DNA of 64,000 nucleotides from Byssochlamys sp. IMV 00236. Lineage: Eukaryota > Ascomycota > Eurotiomycetes > Eurotiales > Thermoascaceae. The translations under genes were made by a program, and so were the position numbers. Positions 10,453-22,883 of this stretch are shown here, one piece after another. The notes under the pieces are model-generated. The model was not told where the DNA came from. It saw only the letters and a list, made by a program, of their open reading frames with translations, and did no database searches. The stretch's first letter is position 1; the number at the start of each line of letters is the position of its first letter. The stretch spans positions 1 to 64,000 of the forward strand of contig MSJH02000815.1 of NCBI GenBank assembly GCA_001931875.2, given 5' to 3'.

Positions 10453-12479
10453 TCAAGCAATCGACCTCCTTCCACCAACAGCATACTTGCTCCTCCTCCT
10501 AATATGTTCTCCATACTTAAAGAAAACATACGGCACAGGAACCAGGGCCGCACTAATCGCTCCCAGAATAGTCAAGGTATAAGCAACACCCAAGTTTTTA
10601 TAAAACGGCAACGACACCTCGATCATCCCTCCCGCAGCTACGTATCGGATCACCGTGACGGCAGCGAGGGCACTTGCGGCGTACGTCTCGTAACTATCAA
10701 TAACGTATTGGTAGCAGGAGATGAAGACGCAGATGATTCCGTAGCCGAATAAGACGGATGCGCCCAGTGGTGACCAGGGAGAGATGTCTGGGCGGGTGGT
10801 CCAGCCCATCCAGAATAGGGAGACGGGGATCGCGGGCGCTCCCCACATGGAGAAGTAGAGGCGGACTTCGGCTCGGACGCGTGAGTGGCCTTGTTCCTGG
10901 GCGCGAGCGAGATCTTGTTTGAGTTTCTTCATGGCGAATGGGACGAGTAGACCGCCGAGGAAAATGCCGATGGAGATGCCGACGAAGCAGACTCCCGTGA
11001 GACCCTGGGAGAAGCCGTAGGTGTCTGTGAAGATGAAGGTGTAGCCGGTCAAGAAGGTGAAGAGGATGATGTAGATAACGGTGAGGTAGAGGGCGACGAG
11101 AATGATGATGGGTTCGCGCATGGTGAGGAGGAAAGGACGGTAGAGGGCATGGAGGAGTCGACGCATGAATGTCGTCTGGCGAACCTCGATGGCAGCTCGA
11201 TATCTCTTGTCGCCGGTGATTCTTCGTAGATGTTGGGCTTTCCATTTGAGTAGTACGGGGCCGTATGTCTCGGGTTGGGTCAAGACCACAATGGCTAGCA
11301 CCAGGCCTGAGAAGATCAGGGTGATCCATTCCACCCAGCGCCAGCTGATGAGAGAACTCTCGCCGATGAAGGATCCAGGAACCGGTCCGCAGACGGGTCC
11401 GACAAATGCACAGCAGGCGAAAATGGGAAAGGCGTATACGCGCTCGATGGGTGTCCACATATCCGACAGTGAGCCCCCGGCGCAAACCAGAGGCGTTGAA
11501 CCGAACATGCCCGCGAAGAAACGGCAGACCAGCTGCGTGCCCAAGTCTTGAGCGAGGCCGGCACCCATGATGAACAACATGTATATCGCGAGAGTCCCGA
11601 TATAGACAGGGTTTCGTCCGAGAGTTTCTGAAAATGGTCCACTGACCAAAGCACCTGTTCCGAATCCTATCAAGAAGAGTCCTAGACGGCGCATTGTTAG
11701 AATGAATGTATTCTAGATATTAAGAGAGAAAAAAAAATACGGAATGACGTACCTGTCGCCAATGACTCTGCGACATCGCTGACGCCGAATGCCTCCATTC
11801 CCTGCGGTAAAGCCGCCGAGTCAATGGACGAAGCCCAACCCACGACACCACCGATGAGAGAGATGACCAGCGTGGATGTCAGACGCCGGGCGAAACTCCA
11901 GTTTCGAGGATCCATGGGGTCTTTCTCGCCCTCGTAGGCGACGACAAAGACCTTGCCAGCGGCAGCTCCTCCTTCCTTGGTGGTGCGATCGCGCACTTCG
12001 ATACCCGTCAACGATAATCCTAATGTCGTGCCCATTGTCCCATGAGTTGGAATTGTCTGCAGGTCCTCTGGCCATTCTGGATCGTAGACGACAGGTCCGG
12101 AGCCCGATAGTTGATCCTCGTAATCTGCCCGTTCTAGATCCCCTGCTGGTTCCATATCCAACGGAGTAGGCTGCTGACCTTCCAGCCTACCGGACGAGCG
12201 CGACGACGCTCTTGATGGAGAGCGTCCGGCATCGCCTTCTCCCCGCTCATCTTTCTCATCCAGTTGTTCGTCTTTGTCTTGATATTCCTCCTCCTCCTCC
12301 TCCTCCTCCTCCTCCTCCTCCTCCTCCTCCTCTCCAAGCGTAGGAGCGTCCGAGGAGGTATCTGATGTCGGGCCTCTTTGGCGCCGCTGGCGTCTCAACT
12401 CAGCGGTCCGCTCTCGATTTCTCTCGATCTGAGCCTCGAGCTGCTTACCAAATTGGCGATATTGAAGAAACGATTGCAT
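10453..12479 (-). CDS. Major facilitator superfamily transporter, DHA1 drug:H+ antiporter type, 651 aa
   Basis: Two exons: 12479-11753 and 11681-10453. The donor GTACGT and acceptor CTAG rejoin ESLATG to LFLIGFGTGAL, the usual sequence after TM2. The fold shows the fungal multidrug/polyamine family hallmarks: DPMDPRNWSFARR before TM1, SETLGRNPVYIGTL at loop 2-3, VCRFFAGMFGSTPLVCAGG in TM4-5 and FVGPVCGPVPGSFIGE in TM5. Twelve hydrophobic segments are expected, and the C-terminus is basic (HIRRRSKYAVGGRR). The roughly 185-residue N-terminal cytosolic extension is unusual: it is Arg/Gln-rich, then has 16 consecutive Glu, then Ser-rich. The substrate is unknown; plasma membrane efflux is the family default. 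No cluster partner genes are adjacent. Confidence 0.9.
12285..12332 (-). repeat. GAG/GAA trinucleotide repeat coding 16 Glu
   Basis: Fifteen consecutive GAG codons after one GAA (CTC repeats on the plus strand) lie inside the first exon of the MFS gene. Such pure triplet runs are prone to length change. Confidence 0.95.
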
Positions 12480-12808
12480 GATGAACGGCGGTGTAAATTC
12501 TCTCTACCTAGGTACCGGGAACAGAAGCGCTCCTGGGGCGCATATACCGCGGGGGAGGTGATATACAGACAGAGATATATCTACACGCGCGATGCGTAAA
12601 GCACCAGCTGTGCCTGTATGATTTTCACCCGTTTTTTCCCCTTCCAACGAGGCAGCAGATCACCCAACAGGAGGGAAACGAAGAGTGAAAAAAAAAGGTA
12701 TGTACAGTGAGCAGGAAAGCTGAACCAGCTCTGACCCCGGGGGGGAAGAGGGGGCAACATGGCTTTTACATACTCGGAACCAGGTTCTCTTACTCTTTTT
12801 TTTTTCTT

Positions 12809-12828
12809 NNNNNNNNNNNNNNNNNNNN
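12809..12828. other. Assembly gap (20 N)
   Basis: Exactly 20 Ns between pyrimidine-rich sequences (T-run, CTT, gap, T-run). This is a fixed-length placeholder, so the true gap size is unknown. Confidence 0.98.
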
Positions 12829-14220
12829 TTTTTCTTCTTTTTGCCCGCCGTGGATCCTGGAAGTGAAAGAAATTCGCAAGACGGAAAGATAGTTAGTTAG
12901 TTAGCTAAGATAGATAGTGGAACTCGTGTTTCTTTGCTGTGACGAAAAGCTCAGGTTCTTTTCCATTATTTCCATACATTCAGCGGAGTCTGACCCGCTC
13001 GCTGGGTCTCTGTCAGACCAATAATGCTGTTGCTATGGATGCCACAAAGCTTGGTCGGAAAGATGTCCGACTCGACTAGCCGAAGCCATATCGTATTTCG
13101 GCTCTAGACAACAGTGAGTAATACTATAATCCTACTACTACTACCACTGTTGACATAGTCAGTTATCTTTCCTCTCTCTCTCTCTCTGTCTTTCTCCCCT
13201 GGTGATCCACTCATGTTCCAAGGAATACTAAGTTAACTTAGTCTAGGTTATAACTAGATTGCGAGTCAGTGTCATTGTTTATCTATCGTGCCCAGACCAT
13301 GCGGATCCTCCCAGACCGCTCTGCGTCCAGACATTCTGACATGACATATGGTAAATATTTAGCGGCTTGGTGATCATCCCGTCTCGAGAATCTTCGATTC
13401 TTCCTCGCAGAGAAGAAGAAGAAGGGGTTCAAAAGTTCAAGGACAAAGAAAGAGTCATGCTGCTACTCGAGGGGACAAATTCATCATTCTCTCGAGTCCC
13501 GAGAACAACCCCAAGAGTATCGCGATATTCAGCAATAACCAGTTATAGTTAGATACTCTAGATAGGGCACGCATGGTTGGAGTCTTGAGACGATCTCGGC
13601 TAAGCGGACCCCCGGCGTAGGGTAAAAATCCAGACGGGGTAAACAACGAACTACTAGTAACTTGTAAGCCATGGGCTCTCGCTCAGAAAGCCGTCCATCC
13701 ATGGAACTTGAACGCCATTCCTGATTATCAATCATGCTCGTCTCGACCTTAACTTACTAGGACGCACAACATAAGTTCAAGATACAATAGATACTAGACA
13801 TCAATCCCTGTATCTTGTCACATCTACCTGGAGTTAGTTAACTCTCGATGTTTTCGTGATAATTATCCTCGTAATAATGTTTACTGTGCTGATATTACTC
13901 GGTTTGTGTGATTGTGATTGTGGTGATTATACTTCAAGTGTGGGATGGGATGGATTATCGGATAATCGGCCCGCTAGAGTTGATGGGATCTGCATCATCA
14001 TCATCATCAACTTCTCGGCTACTCCCGAGCTTGGTCTTTCTTCTCTTCCTTGATCCTTGCCCCAAGTACGGAGTACTCTGCGAATATGTAGCTGATATGT
14101 ATTATAGTACAGTTATTTTACGGTGTGGAAATACCACACTAGATAAGCATCGCTATGGAGATACGAATTATCATTAAATTAAATTAAATTACCCTAGTCT
14201 AATGGAATGGATGATTTCTA

Positions 14221-14238
14221 TACGGAGTATACTCCGTA
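14221..14238. repeat. Perfect 18-bp palindrome made of two opposed TACGGAGTA words
   Basis: TACGGAGTA at 14221-14229 is followed directly by its reverse complement at 14230-14238. The same nonamer occurs elsewhere in the intergenic DNA of this window (3877, 14067, 27081, 27108). Confidence 0.9.
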
Positions 14239-14971
14239 ACCGTGCGTTGGGCACCCGGATAGCTGATAGGTATCCCTTGGGCTGGAAAAAAACAAGCAAG
14301 GCTACCCCAGCGTCAAGAGACTAAGTGGATTAGTGTCGTCTTGGCGCCGATTCCCAATTTCGATTTCGATTTTTTGATGTCCGTATCACATAACAGGGAT
14401 CTAGAATACTGTAGGTATAGTCTAGTTCCCGGGTTTAGACTGTCTTTCGATAGATGCGCATAGAGAGACGGATGCTGATGCTGGTCCATCCGCATGATCC
14501 CCTATATCGTGTGGGTTCGAGCTTCGTCACGGATCACTATCATAAAGATCGAGAAGAGAGTCACGAATTACTATTTTCTGAATTCGCATGGAAACTGAAC
14601 TGCAGACACCAATCATTTCAGATAGCAATATCATCCCATTTTGTTACCCCACCCAGTCGACATTAATTTGCATTTCATGAACCGTATCACTCCTCGAAAC
14701 AAGAGGCCAGGCAATCAGGCTCGATGCCATAACTGCCTGCCGAGGAAAAGAAGAGAGAATCGCTTTCAAAAAAGAACAACGTCCAAAACCAGGCTGAAGC
14801 TGGTAACAGTCACGCAGTGCACCAAAGGGAGAACATAACAAAATTACAGACTGGCCAGCATGTCGAGATGAAAGGAAAGAAACGGGATCGGAAAGTGACC
14901 GGCTGGACAACAGATCAAAAGCGAAAAAGAAAAAGTCGTTCCGATCATGGCAGATATGTACCGCAGCTCGT

Positions 14972-16572
14972 TTACATCACGTAGAGGAGGTTCACATCTA
15001 CGGTCTCACGTCAGGACGGGTCACCCACAGTGGAGGAGAGAGGACGGCTTACCCAGAGGGTGACTACTGCTCAGCTGGGGCTTTTGGGAGTACTTGGTCG
15101 CCAACTCGTCTCGGATGCTGTTCAACAGCTGCACGTAGCTCTGCTGAGGGTTCTTCTTCAGAGCATTGATGAAGGCCCACGACATGGCACCGGTGGCCTG
15201 GCCCGCGATGTTCGCATCTTGGCTGGTTTGGTCGTCTCTGCTGCCAGACCACATGACAACATCCGCCGGACTCGTCTTGGTCATCTTCGTCTTCTCGTAT
15301 GCCTCGTCACCCCTCGTAGCCTTTTTGAGGAAACCAACAGCGGTCGAGACCATGCCACCCATATCTCCACGAGCGTATGCGGAAACGACACCGAGCAATC
15401 CCTGACCAGCTTCCTTGGCCAGGTTGGGCTCCTTGAGGACACCCTGGGTGGAATAGATGTAAGGTAGATCCAGAGCAGAACCCGAGTGGCAAGAGTCGAA
15501 AATGGCTGTGAGACGGACACCAGGCTGAAGCGACTGGACCATGATCCGGTGCATTTCATCATCGACAATGTGGCCAGCAACCCTGAAGTCCACCGGGTAG
15601 ATAACTTCGTCGTATCCATCGTCCTCGTCGCCGTCCAGATCCGGCGTCTGACCACCATGGCCTGCAAACCCATCAGCAGAGGTCCTAAACATCACAGAAA
15701 CATCCAAACCCACCGGAATAATGGAAAAATAGCGAATCATTCGGCCTTGCATCCTTCACCAGCCAGTGCATCGCCCGTAGTATATTTGCTTTTGTCGGTT
15801 GGCTCATGGGATTTTGTTGGTCGTCAGTGAGGATGACCATGTCTTCTCTGGCATAACCGAAATTCTGGTTCAGATATGCCGACATGTTCTTCACATCATT
15901 GATACAACCTCTTAACTGTCCCTTCTGGCCAAAGTAGTTGATTCCAATCAGCAGCGCTTTCCTTTTGCCGGTACAGTTTGAATATTGGAAACTATAACCC
16001 TGCGGTGCTCCATTGCCAAACGAGACCGGCTGTGAGGGTGGCGGAGGAGGACCGCCATGGCGCCCGGGGGTATAGTTGTTCTGGTATGGCGCTATTCCGT
16101 AACGTCGTCAGAAATTAAACGGATATCAAGTTGCTGCCACGGGGAAGCGACTGACCTGGTGGTCCATTATACATCTGGCCTCCATTTGGCGGCGGGGCTC
16201 CGTAGGGAGGAGGACCTGGGGGAGGGCGCTAGTAGCAGACAAGTCAGCATCTTTTTTTTTCCTATTCTTTTCCTTTCGATGTACAGAAAAAAAAAACATA
16301 CGTTGTATCCGTTATTCTGGTAGGGAGCGGGGGAGTTCCCATAGGGCTGAGGTGACGGGGTATGTCCATAGCCGTAAGAGCCGCTGTGACTGTGACCACC
16401 TGGGCCGTAGCCTTGACCTGGATATCCGCCATAATTTTGCTGCGGAGGGCTGCACAGCGTCAGTCATCTTCGAGTCCAAAGACCTACGGTGCGTCCAAGG
16501 GAGAACTCACGGATATTGCTGCTGCGGTGGCGGATAGCCCGGTGGGCCACCATAAGGCGGATAGTATGACAT
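14972..16572 (-). CDS. Metacaspase (type I), 431 aa
   Basis: Six exons: 16572-16511, 16449-16302, 16228-16156, 16091-15714, 15661-15053 and 14997-14972. Type I metacaspases are Arg/Lys-specific, calcium-dependent cysteine peptidases of clan CD, linked to stress survival, ageing and protein quality control in fungi. Residues 1-125 form the Tyr/Pro/Gly/Gln-rich prodomain ([15 protein letters not shown]). The p20-like domain starts at [16 protein letters not shown]. The catalytic His lies in FHYSGHGG, with its Gly codon split by intron 4, and the catalytic Cys lies in [14 protein letters not shown]. The p10-like part ends in [11 protein letters not shown]; the last exon has only eight codons and the stop. 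Both catalytic residues are intact, so the enzyme should be active. The symbol follows the Aspergillus CasA/CasB usage; which of the two it is was not tested. Confidence 0.94.
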
Positions 16573-18710
16573 TGCTAAGAGGAGACCGAGGTAGTGAAGA
16601 GGATTTTCAACAGGGTCGATCTTCTTGGATCAAGGTCGGTTTCGCCCTCAAAGAAGTAGTGATGAGAGAACGACGATAATGTGGAGGCCGCGGAAAATCG
16701 CAGTTCGTGAGAGAAGGCGGCTGGAGTCGCGGCGTGTAAACCGCGGGAGGAAGACGTAGAGTATTGTAGGTAGTTATTGGCCCGAGCTCTTAGCTAATGA
16801 CTCCTCGCGGCAAGTAGAGTAGTTGAAGCGCCGCGTTCTTGATCCTCGAGTAAAGGTAAGTAATAATAATACGTTCACGGCCGAGTCCGTCAGACAGAAA
16901 GAAAAAAAATGATATCGTTCTTTGCCAGGCCCACTGGCAGCCACGCAGGTCTACGTTGCTGCAATCGCGATGACGACGCTGGAATGGCGCGTGAGATAAT
17001 AATAGTTAATTTAGGACCGTAGTCCCAGAGCTGCGATCTGCGAACTCTCCCGGCACTGCTGTCGAACCGCTAAAATAGGAAGCAGACTGCTCAAATAATA
17101 AGGCAGAGGATGTGATCCAACACGAAAAGAGGGATCGAAAAGGCAGAGTTGAGCCGAACCTTGGATAGATCTTGTTCTCCGGTCTGGTTTCCGAACTTCG
17201 ACTTCTTTTAAGTTCTTGGGTTCATCTCACTCCAAAATAAGATTGTACTATTTTTTTTTTATATTTTTACTTTTCCTACTACTAGATACCCCTGAGGCCT
17301 GATCTCATCGGTCTTCCCCGTCATGCCAGTTCATCCCAGTCCGTGCGGGTGGAAATTGCAAAAGAGTCCGTAGCGCCGGAAATGGTGGGGGGAGAGAAAA
17401 GCCACAGTGTGATCGATCGCCACGCACTGGGGATCGTTTTCTAGAAAGACAGACATAGACTATGAGGACAGACACGCTGGCATAGATTCATGTAGACTAC
17501 CAGCCCCATCCCATTTTGACAACATCATCCTCTGCATCTCTCGAGGCGATGACATGACCATAATATTGAGGCTGTGCTTGCATGTCGCCTGTCAAAACTT
17601 GATGATAGTTCTTTGAGCCCTGCGTCTGACACGTTTTTGAGAGTGGCTGTGCTAGGGGTGGTGAATTTCAGAAATTTACTTTTAATTTCATGAAATACTG
17701 CATTTCGCCCTTTTTTTTTCTTTCGAAATTCAAAACGCACAGACCAACTAGTTGGTTACACTATACCTAAAGGAGATAAGTAAGCGGTAGCCTAGATTTA
17801 ACCAATAGATTGTGCTAATTTTGGATGTCTTGAGATATTAAGTGGGTCGGAACTACCACACTAATTTATTAGCGTATTTCAAAATTTCAAAAAATCTTTT
17901 TCTTTCATTTCAAGACTTTTAATTTCATGAATTTCATGAAATTTTGAATTTCAAAATACCACCCCTAGGCCGCTGTGCTCACCTTCCGGGAGAGGATTAG
18001 TTGATCGCTGAAGAACCACTCATCTTCAGCACTCGTCCTATCGGATATACCGTCCATTGTAAATATCGATACTATCTATATGCACGATTCCGCCGGCTAT
18101 TTAATCTTATTCTATCCTGCATCTGCGTGCTGATCGTTCCACTGCGTCGGGGTCGCCTATCCTGCAGCAACTACCAGGTATGCGTCTCCGCGGAACTAGA
18201 GTATTATGTATACTACTCTACCGATTATAGCCACTACTTGGTCGAAGCACGCCGTAATAATATCCGATTCGAGGGTCAGGCCTTGATCTGGGATAATAGG
18301 ATTAGATCAGAATATGCCCAAGCAACTACCTATGTCAGGACGACTAACTATCACCGGCCCGCTGACGTAAATATATAAATAATATTATTAGAGTTTACAG
18401 AATGAACAACGACGGCCCTCTCTGGCTAACCCGATGCTTCTTCCGCAAACGCAATTGTATATCAAATCTACGCGCAGGGTGAAGCGGGATCTATTACACG
18501 AGAAGAGCTCATGGCTTTTTATTGCACTTTTCCTGTTTGTTGCACTTTCCTGCTGCGTCTCAGTTCCCAAGATCATATATAGAAAGATTGATTTTTGGTC
18601 TCTGCAAGGAAAAGTATTACATCTCGTATCTACTTGCTTCTCCTCGTCGTCACAATCGTGAATATTCAATTCTTTCTTCACTCTCCAATGCTTTTCCCTT
18701 TTTCCCTTGT
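16573..18710. other. 2.1 kb intergenic region upstream of the metacaspase gene
   Basis: It holds the metacaspase promoter and the 3' flank of CCT7. Apart from the inverted-repeat element at 17653-17967, I see no gene. The open frame at 18001-18378 is not recognisable and has no clear start context. Confidence 0.6.
17653..17967. mobile_element. AT-rich 315-bp TIR element (MITE-like)
   Basis: The left end TAGGGGTGGT and the right end ACCACCCCTA are a perfect 10-bp inverted pair. Inside, AATTTC and TTTCATGAAAT words recur near both ends, and there is no coding capacity. The flanks carry a 7-bp direct repeat GCTGTGC (17646-17652 and 17972-17978), offset by four bases on the right. The TAGGGGTG-type terminus and a near 8-bp duplication resemble hAT elements. 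A TA duplication with GGGGTGG termini is the alternative reading. The superfamily is therefore uncertain. Confidence 0.7.
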
Positions 18711-20730
18711 TCACCTTCTGGGCATACCCCGTCCGCGGCCACGGAGAGCACGCTGGGCGGCACCCGGTGGCAGACCGCGGGTGGGTGCCTGAGGCTGGGC
18801 GGATTCTTGGTTCTCTGTTTAGTTGCATCGTGTGTTAGTAGAAATATCCCCCCAAGAAGGATAAACAAAGGGGAGGGCGGGAAACATACTTATCGTCTCG
18901 TCCACACTCAGGATCAAGCACGCAGCCTCGACGGCAGCCTGGATGGCATTGACCTTGACCAAGCTGGGCTCCCACACAAAGGCTTCCATGTTGTCGCGGA
19001 CACCTTCATGGTCGAAGTCGACACCCGCCCAGGTGCTACCCTTGCGGTGCTCAACACGGAGTCTGTTCAGAATGTCGGTGGCATCGAAACCGGCGTTGTC
19101 GCAAAGCTGGCGAGGGATGACTTCCAAGGCCTTGGCAAACGCCTTAACAACAGCCTGCTGCTTGTGCGGCACGTTCTTATCAGCGTAGCGGTGAAGGTAG
19201 CTGGAGAGCTCCATCTCGCAGGCACCACCACCGGCGACGACGGTAGTGTTACGGATAGCGCGCTTGACGATCATGATGGCATCGTGTAGACTGCGCTCGA
19301 CCTCGGCGATGAACTGCTCAGCCCCACCACGGAGCACCAGGGTGCAGGTCTTCGCTCCGGGGCAGTCAGAGAAGATGTTGAATCGCTCACCACCAATCTG
19401 TCGCTCCTCGAAGGAACCGCAAGTACCGAGGTGACGATCCTGGATATCGGAGCATGTCGACTGAACCGAAGCGCCTGTGGCCTGGCACACACGTTCCATA
19501 TCATCGGATGCGACGCGACCAGCGCAGAAAATGTCCCGGTCAGCAAAGTACCTGTTCGTTGTTAGTGATCGGGAGATCGTATGTTGTGTCTAAACGGAAG
19601 CACGCACTGTGTAGCCAAGTCACCGATTGGCAGCTTGCTCAGAACAACCTTGGCTCCCGTCTTGTAGATGGCCTCCATCTTGTTGTAGATAATCTGCCAC
19701 TCCGCGTCGACAATAGCCTGGTATTCTGACACCTGCTCCACCCGGACCTCTGCGTTATCCTTCTCGCTCTTCAGTTCAAGCTCGACATTCAAGCAAACAA
19801 TCTTCGGGTCCTTGAACGACTTGGGCTGTTGCTCGAAACCAGCGTAGGAGAACGTCTTCTTGAAAGCAACACCGTTAACAAACAGCGACTCCTGAAGAGC
19901 ACCGCCGTTGACCTTCTTCATGCCGATAAGCTTCTCGTTAAGGTCTTCCTGATCGAGAGTAAGGACAGCATCGACAACCACTGCATCATATCATTAGCTT
20001 CTTTTTGCCCTCTCCCCAGTCCGCACGAATAGCAGATGCACGCACTCTTCGTGAAGAAATCCGAGTTCCTCTTGATCAACTTGCTGTTCATCGCAGTAGC
20101 GGCCAATTTCCGCAGAGTGTCGATCTTTTGTTCCTCACTGCCCGCTGCATCGATGATGTCTATCGCAATCTCCTTGACCTTGTTCACAGACATGGCGCTC
20201 GCTCTCCGCAAGCCCTTGATGATTGTTTGTGCACTGACTCCCTGTTCGACCAGATCACGAACCTCCTTCAAGATCTCACCAGCGAGAACAACGACAGATG
20301 TTGTTCCGTCACCCACTTCGGCATCTTGGGAACGTGCGATGTCGGTAAGAATGCGGGCGGCAGGGTGGACGATGTCCAAGAGCTTGATCCCCAACCGGTC
20401 AGCTATCGGATGACAGATTATATGGCAAAAATAACAAATGTAAAGTACACACCTTCATCACTGTTGCTCCATCGTTGGTGATTGTCTGTTTGCCGTTGCC
20501 GTCAACAAGAAGCAAGTCGCCTCCGTATGGACCCAGTGTGCTCTTGATAGTCGATTGCACCGCAACGCAGGCGTCGATATTCGATATAATCTGACCCTTT
20601 CCCTGTGAAGCGTCGGTTCCTAGTGATTTATAGCATCAATAAATGGCCGCTTCACCGTCAAGCGGGCATGATGGTGCTACCGACCTTCCTTCAGGACCAC
20701 GATGGTGGGGACTTGGCCGGAGAAGGCCAT
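18711..20730 (-). CDS. CCT/TRiC chaperonin subunit eta (Cct7), 562 aa
   Basis: Six exons: 20730-20685, 20619-20453, 20382-20046, 19980-19608, 19551-18890 and 18814-18711. This is one of the eight paralogous subunits of the cytosolic TRiC chaperonin, which folds actin, tubulin and many WD40 proteins using ATP. The start [25 protein letters not shown], shown in part here, is typical of the eta subunit. The nucleotide-binding motif is seen in [18 protein letters not shown] and the second ATPase motif in [16 protein letters not shown]. The C-terminus [16 protein letters not shown] is the eta-specific Gly/Arg tail. The length fits the family. It is expected to be constitutively expressed and essential. 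Confidence 0.96.
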
Positions 20731-21250
20731 GGTTGTGGGATGACTGTGCCGGGTGACCCGACGGGGAGGAATACAACAGAAGAAAAGGTATTAAGTGATT
20801 GAAATGGACGGGGGAAAAGGAGGTGTTGCAGGTTCTTTGGAGGGATCGCGGGGTCCGCCTCGACGAGCTCTGGGGTTCACGATCTCGACCAAAATTTCCC
20901 TAGAGCTCTCGAGAGCCCGCGTCGCCAAAGGACACAGCGCCAGCCAATCATCATCCGCCTTGCAACCCTACCGCTTTGGCAACGTTCACCACTAACTACA
21001 CAGTATTACTGTTGTGAAGCACATGCAGGACATTCTGAGATACTGTTTTTTTATTTTATATAGACAGATTTTTTATCAATCCTTGTTTAATGCTATTATT
21101 ATCAAAATGGCAGTGGTGCACACTGACTTTTAGGAAATCCGCTCAGCGTTCAGTTAGTGACGCTGGAAAACACATCACGGCCTCATGCTCCGTGCAGATT
21201 CTATGCTTAGACGCCTTCCGAAAAAAAGACTCCCAGAACACCATGGCCCA
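20731..21250. other. Intergenic region between CCT7 start and the Spt10-like gene end
   Basis: 520 bp with the CCT7 promoter. A GAGCTCTCGAGAGC near-palindrome lies near 20900. I see no gene. Confidence 0.55.
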
Positions 21251-22883
21251 CTAAAACTCCAAGTCGTCTTCTGACCGTTCGACGTATCTCGCTAACATCT
21301 CCTGTTCGTGCTGGGCTTCGCTCAGCGGAGCGTTTACCAGCCCAAGGGTCTCCCGGCGTAGAGCAGCGGCCTCTGTATCCGACTCGTCATTCATCATGAC
21401 TTGGTAGTCATTGCCAGCATGCCGTCTGACTTCATCCTCGAAGTTCGAATGAGGCAGGTCCTGCGCCACATGTCCATATGGGTCAGACATGGCGTCGTGG
21501 TGTTGGAACCTGGGGAGATGCTGGTTGATGTCGATGATCTGCGGGTCAAGAGGCATATTGGTGTAGTCGGTGATAGAGTCAACAGGCGCCGGCACGACTG
21601 ATTGATGCGTCGATACGAAAGGATTTTCACCATTGGGAGCGTCAGTCATGAGCTCGTCTGGAGAACCAGTTGCCGCATCTGGTGATCCGTTGATATCGCT
21701 CGAACGAGCGACCGACGACTCATCCGCTCTGCCCGCCCCAGCAACAGGAGCTTTGGGTGCTTCCTTACACTGCGGGCAGTCCCTGATGACTCGGCTCACA
21801 GTCTCTTTGATTCTTACCCAGTGGTACTTCACGGCAATCGTAGCAGTCGTCTTGTTGATCCCTCCGTGCTGCTGGATATGAATCTGACGAGCTATCTGAT
21901 ACTGCTGCTGGGGATCAGACACAACCTCCTTGTCTTTCAACATGAGCTTTTCAGGCTCCCCATTCTCCCCGCCGACTAATTTGTAATGAGTTGCAGCGCT
22001 TCTCAGCCTGCTCTTCTCAGCTCTGTCGGCCCCTCGCGGGTATTTTGAATGCTTGAGGTAATATCTTATCTTGTCAAAGCGCTCTTGAGTCACAGAGTCT
22101 TCACCTTCGGGACCCAAGTCCCGTCCATATATAATGGCATCCACGAACTGACCGGGCTGGGAGCGCAATTTACCCCCGCTCGGGACTTTTCCAATCCGCT
22201 TAAAGCCCAATGCATCCCATATACGACAGGACGCCACGTTATTTTCATATACAAGATTAAATACAGAATAAGTATATCCCTGCTCGTAATTAGTGGAAGT
22301 TCTATCAGAGTAGAGAAGAAAAAAGGTTGCTATCGGGGGAACACAGGCTAGGATATTGCCCTGTTTGCTTTGTGTTACTTACTAGCTTTGGCGCCCATTC
22401 AAGATATCCTTCTCCCATCAACCTACCCACACCTCTGTTCCGTGCAGCATCTGTGACCAAGAACATGCCATTGCAGATATGACTGCTGCGGCCAGGATAG
22501 TTCGGTCTGATATTAAAACTGCCAAGGCAGGCTTTCGCCCAATCCGTGCCGGCTTTCTCCATAGCCTGCACATCCTGAGCGCTCCTGATATCACCCAAGA
22601 GCATGACGGCACCAAAGTTGGAGAACCAATACGGACCAAAATCATCCAGAGCAATCGGATCAGTCATCGCATACGTATCGCCCTTTTCGATCTCTTTGTT
22701 AAGCTGATCTGATAGATAGCCCAACAGAGACCGCGGTACTTCGGCCGCGCATGAGAACGGGACCAGCGTCGCGACAGTGACCCGGTCCCTAAGAGTTACC
22801 TGACGCGGAGAGATCGTGCCAGGAAGCTCCTTATCCGTCGCGATGACCGGGGCGTTTGGGTCTTCATGTACCGCGGGCATCAT
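21251..22883 (-). CDS. Spt10-like protein: GNAT acetyltransferase plus HHCC integrase-type zinc finger, about 509 aa
   Basis: Exons 22883-22383 and 22279-21251 are certain. The intron has donor GTAAGT and acceptor GCAG and restores APKL-GYTYSVFNLVYENNVA. The GNAT domain spans about residues 30-190, with the acetyl-CoA loop RNRGVG at 148-153 and CRIWDALGFKRIG. A zinc finger follows: His301, His305, Cys335 and Cys338 (HIQQH, then CPQC), the H-x3-H-x29-C-x2-C pattern of retroviral integrase N-termini. In yeast, Spt10 uses this finger to bind histone gene upstream elements. The remaining 170 residues are acidic and disordered. The frame is open upstream of 22883 to a CAG at 22896, so an upstream exon may exist. 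A candidate begins at ATG 23285 (MIWRNNDDPP) and stays open to 23132. Ancestral Spt10 function is likely; paralogy with a second copy elsewhere is possible. Confidence 0.85.

Larger units (their letters stand above)
12480..14971. other. 2.5 kb intergenic region with assembly gap and TACGGAGTA motifs
   Basis: This is the upstream region of the MFS gene and the 3' flank of casA. I see no gene. It contains the 20-N gap at 12809-12828, a CT-rich stretch near 13170-13200, TTAGTTAG repeats near 12890-12907, a TGTGAT run near 13904-13920 and TACGGAGTA words at 14067 and 14221. Confidence 0.6.
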
